From NCBI GenBank assembly GCA_009809945.1, contig WTPW01000948.1, positions 22,314-86,313 of the forward strand: a stretch of 64,000 nucleotides of DNA. The letters are read 5' to 3'. Shown one piece after another: positions 53,715 through 63,655 of the stretch (the first letter of the stretch is position 1; the number at the start of each line of letters is the position of its first letter). The position numbers and the translations under genes were made by a program. This stretch comes from Gigaspora margarita. Lineage: Eukaryota > Glomeromycota > Glomeromycetes > Diversisporales > Gigasporaceae. The notes under the pieces are model-generated. The model was not told the origin of the DNA. It ran no database searches and saw only the letters and a list, made by a program, of their open reading frames with translations.

Positions 53715-54180
53715 ATGTGGTATTTGTACAAAATGCATTAGCTAATACTTTTTACCCTTCTGATCCACATTTATTATTTCAATTGAGACCTAGAGAAGTT
53801 AACGTGGTGCATCAGCTAATGCTTTACGTTCTTGCAAGTACATCGGCTAATGCTTTTCGTTCTTTTGATTCAAGTTTATTGTTCCATTCAAGATTCGGAG
53901 TAATCAATATGCTGTTTTTGCAAAGTGCATTGGCTAATGCTTTTTGCTCTTCTGATCCAAGTTTTTTATCCCTACTAGAATCCAGAAAAGACAATACAGA
54001 TTCTTCAAAGTGCATCAGCTAATGCCTTTCATCTTTTTGATTCAAATCGTTTTTCTGATCCAAGTTTTTTTTTCAACCAAATCAATACGGTATTCCTACA
54101 AACTGCCTTGGATGATGCCCTTTGTCCTTCTTTATTATTCCAGAGAAGTCAGTGTAATATTTTTGCAAAATGCAAAAATG
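53715..54180 (+). repeat. Coding-like minisatellite (TGCATTGGCTAATGC units)
   Basis: About six to eight imperfect units of roughly 85-100 bp: TGCATCAGCTAATGCTTTT, TCTTCTGATCCAAGTTTATT, then AGAAGTCAATGTGG-type and TTTTTGCAAAG. Units carry indels that are not multiples of three between frames, so a protein is doubtful although frames of 101 and 143 codons cross it. Single further units lie at 54640-54720 and 56160-56240. Confidence 0.75.
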
Positions 54181-54445
54181 AATAGACTTACATCGATTCC
54201 AATAATAACTAACAATAACAATTCCAACGGTGAGATCACATCTAAAAAAAAAAATGGTAGTAAATTTAAGAAAAAAAAGAAACACAATGCAAAAATGAAT
54301 AGGCTTATCAATTCTAATGACTCTAACAATGATCATAACAATAATTCTAGCGACAACTTCAACGGCAAAATTACATCTGAAAAGAAAAGTTTTATCACCA
54401 GAGAACGATTCAAAGACTTCAAAGATCTCTTAAACACCTAAAATA
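54165..54445 (+). repeat. Two-unit repeat with Asn/Lys-rich frame
   Basis: ATGCAAAAATGAATAGACTT and a following roughly 130-bp block occur twice (54168 and 54288). Translated, the block is AKMNRL, an Asn/Ser run, GKITSEKK and Lys runs. This is the end of the 143-codon frame 54010-54441. It could be a fragment of a low-complexity host protein; function unknown. The A-rich interval to about 54640 continues in broken frames. Confidence 0.45.
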
Positions 54446-54719
54446 AGAAAGGAGTTAGTGGAAGTTAGTGCAAAAAAAAAACAAGTAATAAAAAACAAGG
54501 GCAGAAAGTCTAAGAAAAAAATTACTAATCTCAGAAAAATGACAAAAAAAAAACAATGAATCTCCTCCACTGTCAGAAAATATCTAAGCACCTAAAATAA
54601 GCAAGAAAAAGTTAATAGAAAAACAAGAAACAATGAAATAATGCATCAGCTAATGCTTTTTAACCTTTTAATCCAAGTTTATTGTTCCAACTACGATTTA
54701 GATAAATCAACGTAGTGCT

Positions 54720-54820
54720 CTTGAAACTGTACTAATATTTTCTGTTCTTCTGTTCGAAGTTTATTATAAGTTATAATAAACTTCGAACAGAAGAACAGAA
54801 AATATTAGTACAGTTTCAAG
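54720..54820. repeat. Perfect 101-bp palindrome
   Basis: The 50-bp arms 54720-54769 and 54771-54820 are exact reverse complements around a single G. The left arm starts CTTGAAACTGTACTAATATT and ends CGAAGTTTATTATAA. Only the left flank continues the minisatellite unit, so the right arm is an inverted duplication of unit sequence. Confidence 0.95.
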
Positions 54821-55308
54821 TAGAGGTTGTACCCATTTATTCGACAACCTGAAAACTGTTATTTTGATACTATTTCAGAATAAATTATACTTATCCAGTT
54901 AATCCAGTTAATTTATATTAATATAAAAACTGCATATTATTATCTTAATAATTGTGACAGATCATAACGAAATCAGATTAAAATGAGATATGTTATATAA
55001 AAAAATTGACAAATCTCTCAAAAAATAAAATTTTTGGTGCACATTTTTTAAGATTAGGGATTAAGGTTAAAGGTTAGTTTTAGAATAGAGTTTATATTAA
55101 ATAAATATAAGTGGTTTTAGAGTATTAAATAGAAACGGAGATTTCATATTAATTGTGATCTGCTACAATAATTTCTTAGTAGAACCCATTTAAAAAGATT
55201 GAGAAGATTTAAATGTTAATTAATCGAACCCTTAATTATTAAGAAAAGGTAGAAGCTGGAGCTTTTGCAATATGAGTAAAGAGCAGTTTATTTAATAGTT
55301 GGGAGTAG
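54821..55308. other. AT-rich spacer
   Basis: No gene or repeat recognised. Confidence 0.5.
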
Positions 55309-55385
55309 AGACCAATAATTTATTAAGTACCAATAATTTATTAAGTACCAATAATTTATTAAGTACCAATAATTTATTAAGTAAT
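55309..55385. repeat. 18-bp minisatellite CCAATAATTTATTAAGTA
   Basis: Four near-perfect tandem units. Confidence 0.95.
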
Positions 55386-55624
55386 TAAGCCACAATTTTT
55401 CGTTATCTGTCAATACAAAAAAGACTAGTTATAGTTAATTAGTTTATCTTTTTTACATTTGGCAACCAAAAAATCGACCATTGACAAAACCTTAATTAAT
55501 TACAAGGTAGTTGTGCGATGCTATCACACTAAAACCAGGAACGTAGGTTCAATAATTATACAAGAGTCGATATGACCTATTTTTTTGTCAAAGTGTCACT
55601 TCAGATTGACGATGATGTTATAGC

Positions 55625-55739
55625 TAGGGTTGTTAATGGAGTACTCCAAATATTAATAAAACATATAACCTACTTTTGGAGTGCCCGTGAGTGGGTTATA
55701 TGTTTTATTATTGACTAGAATACACCATTAACAACCCTA
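55625..55739. mobile_element. Short hAT-like MITE
   Basis: A 115-bp unit bounded by TAGGGTTGTTAATGG and CCATTAACAACCCTA. Inner inverted words AAAACATATAACC and GGTTATATGTTTT give a nearly complete hairpin. Flanking octamers GTTATAGC and GTCACAGC match at 6 of 8. Confidence 0.75.
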
Positions 55740-57006
55740 GTCACAGCATTGATTTTGGTATCTAATGAAATAATTCGATTATTACATCCAATCAGAATTA
55801 AGATTTTGTGGACAAACGCAAAATATGAATTAGACCATATACTCCATTTCATTATGTTTCTGGTAAAGAGAATTTGAAAGTTTAGGGTTATATGTCAGTT
55901 ATTTTTCCTGCTGGAAAGAATTAGCCACCAAGATCATAAAATTTTCTCTCTGTCTACAGTTTTACAGAAAATTAAAAGCTATAATATGTAGCACACTATG
56001 AATTCTTTATTGTTAAGCAGAGCATTGCAATAAACCGAAATTGTATATTTTTTTGGTTAAATTTGTGTAATCTGATTTATAATCCGGTTTGTCATCTGTA
56101 AACGAGTGGATATTCCAGGATTAAATTTTATAACAGGTACAACCTCTATTCCAAAGATATTCTTGTAAAAAACATCAGCTAGTGCTTTTCGACCTTCTGA
56201 TTTAAATTTATTGTTTTGTATTCATTATTCTAAGATTCAGGGAAATTAATAGTATTCATATACAATTCGAACAGTTCGAATTACTGTGGGTTATAATAGG
56301 ACTGGGAAATCTTTATTATAGGTCCCTGCTACTACAATATTCGAACACTATTATAAATTTAGAAAATGTGACCAACTTTAAATAGATTCGAATTATCATA
56401 AGTCTTGTAAAGTCATCGGCTTTGTATGATTCGCAGAAAAATTGGTCACCGCCTATAAATAGATTTGCATATATAGGTTACCAAAAAAGGTACTAGTAAC
56501 AATCTGATTTGTATCATTATTATATAATCGTTAATTATCATATGACTTAAATATTCTATAGCAATAGTTTTTTATATCATTATAGCACGGCCATCTATTT
56601 ATGTTATAAATCACTTTTTTTTTATTGCATTATTCATGCTTGTTATTTTGCATAATGCATATATCATCCATACTTATATTATGTTACACTATACGAATTA
56701 AAAGAGTTCTAAAAAACATAAATAGTACAATTTATAATCAATTACCACCATACTATAATACCAATATAGCCACATTGGTACAATTTTTTTGATTAAAAAC
56801 TTATTTACAAACAAATAAAATTATCTATTATTTGTATACTTTATTAAAAAAACAAATTTTTTATAATATAAAAAAACACATAATCTGAATATTATATTTG
56901 TACTATTTTTTAATTTGTTATTTTATCTTTTTTTATCTTTTTATTTACTCAATAGCCAAAACTTTGTTAATATAATAGTAGTTGCTTGCTATAACTTCAA
57001 CTATTA
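55740..57006. other. AT-rich region with one stray minisatellite unit
   Basis: A unit of the 53715 minisatellite lies at about 56165-56235. The segment 56240-56520 is somewhat less AT-rich (AATTCGAACAGTTCGAATTA palindrome near 56262), without a recognised gene. The remainder is simple AT sequence. Confidence 0.4.
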
Positions 57007-57021
57007 AAAATTGCAACAATT

Positions 57022-57577
57022 TTTTTTTTCTTCTTCGAACACCTTGCCAATTTCATTTATCCCAGATAATGGTATATCTAGTCCCCAACTATCAAGTTCT
57101 TGTCATAAACTTCAACCCACCTTGTCTTGCTATATTCACCACAACTTATTCTCGATAGATACTCTGAAAAGACCATATTATGAACTGATAGCCCTCAGAT
57201 GCTTTGAGAGTCCCTGCAGCTAGTGTCCTGCACTGGCGCCTGTGTGTCAAATTTTTCTATTTTGAAAGAACTTTGACCCCCAAACCCTAGCCAAGCTAGG
57301 TGCTCCAAGTTCGCAGGCAAAGATTTTCCTACTATATTTTGTAACTTTGTTTACTTCCAAATCGGGATTCTTATTCAGTTTTCTTCATGGCCACAAAGTC
57401 TCAAAATAACTGCTGCCAATTAAGTACATTATGTAACATCCCAGGTTCCTATTTTCTCGTGGTGTTGCAGTTTCCTAACCAGCTAGCTCTTGTATTCCGC
57501 CTTTGAAAAAAATTGAACTATCAACCTTTCGATTTGCTTCCTTAAAGCATAAATACTAGACTATCAACCTAGAGGAC
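57022..57577 (-). mobile_element. SINE-like retroelement with 15-bp target duplication
   Basis: Flanked by the exact 15-mer AAAATTGCAACAATT at 57007-57021 and 57578-57592. On the minus strand it starts GTCCTCTAGGTTGATAGTCT and ends in an A-run of at least eight (57022-57029), which is what target-primed retrotransposition leaves. The first 75 nt are weakly tRNA-like: a TGCT/AGCA anticodon-type stem with a seven-base loop TTAAGGA, and GATAGTTCAATT resembling a B box. The body is clearly GC-richer than its flanks and has no ORF on the minus strand. A processed RNA copy is the alternative. Confidence 0.75.
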
Positions 57578-57592
57578 AAAATTGCAACAATT

Positions 57593-57767
57593 AAAAAGCA
57601 TTAACAAATATAAGGAAAATGTGGGTATTATGGACACATTAAGGTTTTTATTAGCAAAACTTTTTAATAAACAAATAGATTTTTATACAATTTTTATTAT
57701 TTGAACTATGCTTAATAAGGAATAAATTACTGCAAAAAAATCTTTATATCATATATAGTTTTAGACA
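57593..57767. other. AT-rich spacer
   Basis: Nothing recognised. Confidence 0.5.
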
Positions 57768-57775
57768 GTGTTGTT

Positions 57776-58044
57776 ACGGGACAGCTTTGGACAATGATTT
57801 GAACAATTTTGGACAATTTTGGACAATTAAATAAAGTAAAATTACTTAAAATTTTATTAAGATAACCTATTTTAATTTTAACTGAAATATGTTTAGTACC
57901 TAAAAAAATATATAGTTATATATTTTTTAGATAGATTTATTAATTATTAAAGCCTGGACAAGCTTTGGACAATCTTGGACATTTGGACAATTTTGAAAAT
58001 AAACAAGCCAAAAAGGCTGTGAACAGCCAAAATGTACAACATTG
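57776..58044. mobile_element. hAT-like MITE (CAGTGTTGT family), copy 2
   Basis: Flanked by the exact octamer GTTTTAGA (57768-57775 and 58045-58052). Ends CAGTGTTGTTACGGGACAGC and ACAACATTG. Nearly identical to 2305-2584 through the core. Confidence 0.92.
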
Positions 58045-58129
58045 GTTTTAGATATAAATAATTAGTATACAAATAGTATATAAAAACTAAATATTAGAAG
58101 AAGAAAGGGGTATTGTGGACATAGCGAAT

Positions 58130-58430
58130 AATTTTTGATCTACTGGTCCATTTTGAATGATTTTACTACCAAAATGACCATCTTAGTGAGACAATTCTAA
58201 CAAGTACAAAATCGTTAAAATCCAATCACAGGATCCCAAAATCATTAAAGGTTAAAATGAAAAAAATTTGCAGATTTAATAATATATACAAAAACTTATA
58301 TTTTGTATAAATGATAATATCTTGTCATTTAGTAATCAGAATTGGATGAATTTTATACTATTCAATTCATCTCAAAGAGACGAATTGAATGGTATCAAAA
58401 TTATCCAATTCCAATCACAGGATTATAAGA
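58130..58430. repeat. CCAATCACAGGATCC and GGTACTATT repeat units
   Basis: 58150-58245 matches one arm unit of the large inverted repeat at 38936-39770 (GATTTTACTACCAAAATG, GAGACAATTCTAACAAGT, CCAATCACAGGATCCC). 58330-58415 is a palindrome of the TTTTGGTACTATT family. The two families are adjacent here as they are at 15658-16285. Confidence 0.65.
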
Positions 58431-59684
58431 TAACTCACCTGATCACAATACCTCCCCTGTTCACAATATCTCCACCTCCCTTATATATATAGAAAACTTC
58501 AACTTTATTTAATAATTTCTTTCAAAAAATCAATTATATGCTATTATGCAAATTCAATCTTTTAAATTTATTCTACTTCAAATATTATATAAAAATACTT
58601 ATTTAATTAAACAGCTAATTTATACAATTTAATATATTTTTAATTATAAGAAATTTTATCTATTAAAAGAACTATTTTTATATATGTTTTATTTGAAGAT
58701 AATTGAGTTTAATTATTTGTTTTAATTTTTAAACTAATTAGTGATTAATCAAAATTTTATATTTTAATTGGTTTAAGACAACAAATGACTATCAAATAAA
58801 CTTATATTATGTTAGCTTTATATATTCTCTAGTAATTTTTTTTTTATACCATATTATCTAAATTTTTTATTATACAAATCTACTTTCATTTATAATTAAT
58901 AATTGTTCTCTATATCAAAATTTTTATAAATCTAAACTAATTTTTAAAAAACTGTAAAATAACCTTTTTTAATAAACAATACTCCATATCTGATATTCTT
59001 TTACAATTATTTTTATAAAAATAATTTTTGTTTATAATTATTTTTATAAAAATAATTTTTGTTTATAATTATTTTTATAAAAATAATTTTTGTTTATAAT
59101 TATTTTTAAAAAAATTTTACTCTAGCTTTTTATTATACAAAATAATCAATAACATCTAAATTTATTTAAAAATAAAATTACTATATTATTGTTATTTAAT
59201 ATTTTGCAATTAATAAGATAAGTATACTTCTACTTTTTGCAAAAAACAACTTAAAATTAAATTTTAAAAATACTTCTTACAACCTATTAATTTATTATCT
59301 TTATTTTTTATAATGATACTTAAAACTTATATAATTTTATTATTATATAAAACTTATAAATAAATATAATATATCTTTATAATAAATAATATATATATTA
59401 TATTAATTAAAATTATAAGCTATATTTAATAAATATAAATATAACTATAGTAAATACATACAAAAAAATAATAATATAACTAATTAACAATATATTAATA
59501 TATTTTAATAATAATAATATTTCAAATAAAAGCAATAATAATTAAAAATAATTTTTTTTAATATACAATTTTCTAAAAATATAGTTAACTTTCTCTATTT
59601 CAAACTGCTAGAACTGCTAATTTTTAATATAAAAATTTGCAAAAGTTTAGTTCTCAAAAAGTTAAATATAGCTAATCCAAACTT
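58431..59684. other. Extremely AT-rich region
   Basis: No gene recognised. About 3.5 tandem units of a 30-bp repeat (TTTATAATTATTTTTATAAA and so on) lie at 59010-59110. Confidence 0.5.
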
Positions 59685-59686
59685 TA

Positions 59687-60341
59687 TCCCTTAAATTGTA
59701 ACACAGACAAATTTGCCTGCGTATTTTAAAAATTTTAATAAAATTTTAATAAAATTTTAAATATTGATTTTAGCTATACCTTTTCTAAGTAAAAAATATT
59801 CTTAGAGTTTTGTTTTAGTAACTTTGTTATAAAAATTTTTTAAAATTATTAAAAAACTTTAGTATAATCAAAGTTTAAAGTTCTTGTATTAGCATTTTTA
59901 CTATTAAAATTTTTTTTTAGATTTTCTTAAATTTTATATGTTCTTGTTTATAAAAAAAACTTTTACTTCTAATACAAGTCTTGATTTTTACAAATAAATC
60001 ATTAAAGTTGCAATAATAAAAGTTATCATCCTTTATATAAACTACAATATTGTCTTAAAAACTATAGCTTTAAAACTAAAAATAAATAAGATTACAGAGA
60101 AATTGTGATAAAATTTTTTAAAAATTTTTTTTCTTAAAGATATCTATTTTTAGCTTATATATAACTTAAAATTTTTTTCTTACAATATAAAAACTAATTT
60201 TGCAAAAAAGTAATCCTTATTTTCAAATATAATTGTACAAAGTTTTATTTAATTATTTTGATATTTAAAAAAAGTAAATCAGAGCAAACAAAGTGCAAAA
60301 ACACAGGCAAATTTGCCTGTGTCCTACTACAATCTAAGGGA
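59687..60341. mobile_element. Mariner-like TA-flanked element, copy 2
   Basis: Begins TCCCTTAAATTGTAACACAG and ends TACAATCTAAGGGA, flanked by TA (59685-59686 and 60342-60343). Alignable throughout with 13006-13643, with scattered substitutions and a small duplication of TTTTAATAAAA near 59745. CAAATTTGCCTG lies inside both ends. Confidence 0.88.
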
Positions 60342-60343
60342 TA

Positions 60344-60559
60344 ATAAAATTTACAAATGTTCTAGTAAATTTTTGTTAATTTAGAGAAAGTTTAATAGTA
60401 TTCAGATTAGAAAAATATCAAATTAAAAAAAAACAACTATACTAATTTTTATTTAATTAATTATCATTTTTCTTTATGTTATTTCAAAATTTTATTTATA
60501 TATAGCTATTGCCAAACTTTGTTAAATTTTTTTAATATTAAATTAGCATATTATTATTA
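60344..60559. other. AT-rich spacer
   Basis: Nothing recognised. Confidence 0.5.
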
Positions 60560-61507
60560 GGGAATTGCTATTTCCACCATAGTTACACGCGATTTTCTAT
60601 TTTTAGAATTAAAATAATATATCTAATTCTACTTCTAACTTTAATCCTAACCCTAACTCTAACCCTAAAAACTAATAAGTAAACCTTCTTTGGCTTCTAA
60701 TTGAAAGTTGTAGAGCTCATTTTCCTGATTCTAATGGTAGTTAATCATCAAAATCGACCCAGTGAATTCCAAGATAATTGAGAGAACATAAGGATCGGCA
60801 AATTCACTGTTACACAAAGCTAGAAAAGACTGTCAAACGAAAAATCATGATTTGCGCAGAATTTTATTATGATAATTGGCTTTGGGCTCTTAAGAAAAGT
60901 TATTCTTTGACTCAAAAAAATGCTAGTTTCTTAAGACGTATTTTATTATTTTCTTAGTAAAATTTTTCATTACGATAAAAAAACGTTTCAAAACGTATGT
61001 AAAAAAAAACAAATCTAAGTTAGAAAAAAGCCGTCAACGAAAAATCGTGATTTGCGCAGAATTTTATTATCACAATTGATTTTTGGCTCTTGAGTAAACT
61101 TGTTCTTTGGCTCAAAAAAATGCTAGTTTCTTAAGACGATATTTATTAGTTTCTTAGTAAAATTTTTCACTACAATAAAAAACGTTTCAAAACGTATGTA
61201 AAGAAAATGAATAGTTTGTGTAATAGTGAATTTGCCAATCCTTATATTCTCTTCTTTGATCCCAAGTATCTTGGGATCCACCGGGCCGATTTTGATGATT
61301 TAACTACCATTAGAATCAGAAAAATGAGCTCTACAACTTTTAATTAGAAGCCAAAGAAAGTTTACTTATTAGTTTTAGGGTTAGGGTTAGGGTTAAAGAT
61401 AAAGTTAGAATGTTATTTTATAATATATTATATTAATTCTAAAAATAGAAAATCTTGTGTAACCATGGTGGAAATAGCAAAATACCATGGTGGAAATAGC
61501 AATTCCC
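60560..61507. mobile_element. Long-arm foldback element with telomere-like words
   Basis: Ends GGGAATTGCTATTTCCACCA at left and from the right; the right end carries this terminus in two tandem copies. The arms (about 60560-60830 and 61210-61507) are inverted copies and contain CCCTAACCCT-type words on the left and AGGGTTAGGGTTAGGG on the right. The centre is two direct repeats of about 190 bp (60825-61015 and 61022-61207) sharing AATC(A/G)TGATTTGCGCAGAA and AAACGTTTCAAAACGTATGT. TATTATTATTA flanks both sides, a possible but simple duplication. No ORF. Confidence 0.85.
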
Positions 61508-61735
61508 TATTATTATTAAAGTTTAACCAATATATAGTAAAATCACTTAAACAAATCTTTTTATTAATAGCACAAAATTGAGTTTAGTATACAATTTTTT
61601 AAGAATAATCAATTTGTTTCAAAATAAACATCTATTTAAATTTCTTATTCATATAAAGTTATATATAATCTTGAAATATAATTGAATTCTTATTAAAAAA
61701 ATAAATTTTTAATCTTATTTTAATACAATAATAAT
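61508..61735. other. AT-rich spacer
   Basis: Nothing recognised. Confidence 0.5.
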
Positions 61736-62640
61736 ATGTTTATTTCTTGGGTGCTATTTCAGGATATGCAAAAAGCATTCAACTACATAAGCATGATCTC
61801 CCTAGAACTGGTACTCAAAAGAATTAAGCTCCCTGAAAATTTGTGTAAATATATCTTAAACCTTTACAGAAAAAGACAATTTGAAATCATAACTGCATTT
61901 GGAAATACAAATCAAATCACAGCAGGCGACGGTATAGATCAAGGGGAGGTTTTGTCTTCCTTGGTCTGGCGTATCTTTTCTGACCCACTTTTATGTGAAG
62001 TACAAAATAACAAAAATTGGGGTTATAAAGTAGAAGTTAGATAGCCCATAGACTTGCGTAATACTAGGTTTAAAAGGATAATGCGTCGTCAGTCAGTGCT
62101 AGCATATGCTAACGATACAATCTGAATTGCCAAGTCCAAGAAAGAATTAGAGGAAATACTAGATTTGGTAGATGAATTTTACGCACTAAATAACATTAAA
62201 ATTAATAAAAAGAAATCAGAGCTAATAGTCATAAATAGAACCAAGAGAATAGCAGACCAGGAGCACAATATCTGCACTGGGGATAGAACTGAAATTTATG
62301 CAAAATAAAGATATCCTAGCAAGATTCCTCGGTATATGGGTTTCTGAAAAAAATGGGAAGAACTGTAGTATAAAGTTAGTTGAACAAGAGATTCAGGGGC
62401 TCGTAAGAGCATTGAAGAAAAAGAAAGTTTCTCTAGGACACTTACAATACATCAACAACAAAGTATTGTTTCTGAGAATAGAGTATAGATTGAAATGCTA
62501 CGTGATTAGCAAACAGGTATGCGACCGCCTGCATAAACCATGGTTAATACTAGTCAAAAGTAAAGCAGGTCTAGCAAGATCTACTGCAAATAGAATATTA
62601 CATCATCGTAACCTTTTGGGCTTTAGAACTATATAGCAAG
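61736..62640 (+). pseudogene. LINE copy 2, reverse transcriptase domain, defective
   Basis: A 5'-truncated ORF2 beginning at RT motif A, FISWVLFQDMQKAFNYISM (first Asp kept). Then FGNTNQITAGDGIDQGEVLS and SLVWRIFSDPLL (motif B), a TAG at 62042, and AYANDTI then TGA and IAKSKKEL: motif C reads AND where copy 1 has ADD, and the Trp of copy 1 (DTTWIA) is TGA. INKKKSELIVINRTKRIADQ follows. After a frame change, the frame 62298-62636 reads ILARFLGIWVSEKNGKNCSI, HLQYINNKVLFLRIEYRLKC. Same LINE group as copy 1 but clearly a different, diverged copy. Confidence 0.88.
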
Positions 62641-63655
62641 CAAGACTTGCACAGCAGATACCTAATCTAATCGAAAGATTAAACAACACAGGAATTGTAG
62701 GAGCCGTTACATGGATCAGGCTTAGACAAGCCCAGCTAGATAGCAAATGCAAGGAGTATATAACTCTGTGCAGCAATAGCAGAATCAAAAGTGGCATTTT
62801 TAAGTTTAACTTTAATGCAAAATTAATACAAGAAGCAAAAGCTCTTAAGATAAATATAGAATGCAAAGTTATAGAAGAAACACTTAGATTAGCAGATGAA
62901 ACCACAACAAAAATATGTTCTTTGCTAAATGCAAATGAAAGAAAAAGGTTTTTGCAAAACCGCAATAACCAGTGGATAGTTGTAGAACAACTAATCAATT
63001 GGGATGGAAGCAGCTTTTGACGTGAACACAATTACAAAAACTCAAAGGCCTTAGTGGTTGTGGAAAAAAGCCCTTCTGGTTTCAAAAAGTAGAGGAGCTG
63101 CTAATTCTAAACATAGCAACAAGGAAACTAAAGCCACGCTTTGTTTTAGAAAATGGAAATAAATTGGCTACCCAACCTACACTCTTGCCCATTTCGAATG
63201 ACAAAAGAAAACTAGAATGGATCTTGTTCGGGCAGGATAAAGAAAACATAGAAATAGACAAAACTAGAAAAAAAAATAAAAGAGAAGTTTTGGATGTCGA
63301 GCATTGGGTTAGAGAAAAAGAGGATGTTGAATACTTAATTCAATGCTCAGGGTGCCAATTGAACGAAGTAGCCAATGAAGGGACCTGTCTCTTTAAGAAA
63401 AAATTCTGTGAGGACAAAAGGGCTCTGAAAAAAGGAGTAATCAAAAAGAAAGAAGCAAGCAGAGCCCTTTGTGAAGTTCCGATTGACGCTTTATGTTCAT
63501 CTGACAGAATGCAAGAATGTGATATGCGTAATTCACCTAGAGATGTAAAAGTTATCATCGAATCAGTAACAGGCGCATTAATTGACAAGTATATTTCAGA
63601 GCAGGAGTCCCGAAATGAGTTCAAAGAAATAGCCGGTAATATAACACGAAGCCAT
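62641..63655 (+). pseudogene. LINE copy 2, region between RT and RNase H
   Basis: After a TAG at 62634, ARLAQQIPNLIERLNNTGIV and TWIRLRQAQLDSKCKEYITL, ending QWIVVEQLINWDGSSF and a TGA at 63018. The open frame 63164-63913 then begins with LPISNDKRKLEWILFGQDKE and contains LIQCSGCQLNEV (CxxC). This inter-domain region carries a possible zinc motif not obvious in copy 1. Confidence 0.75.

Noticed and set aside
61365..61400. TTAGGG-like repeats as a telomere or internal telomeric site
   Set aside because: Only a few degenerate units, mirrored in the other arm of a foldback element; better explained as element sequence.
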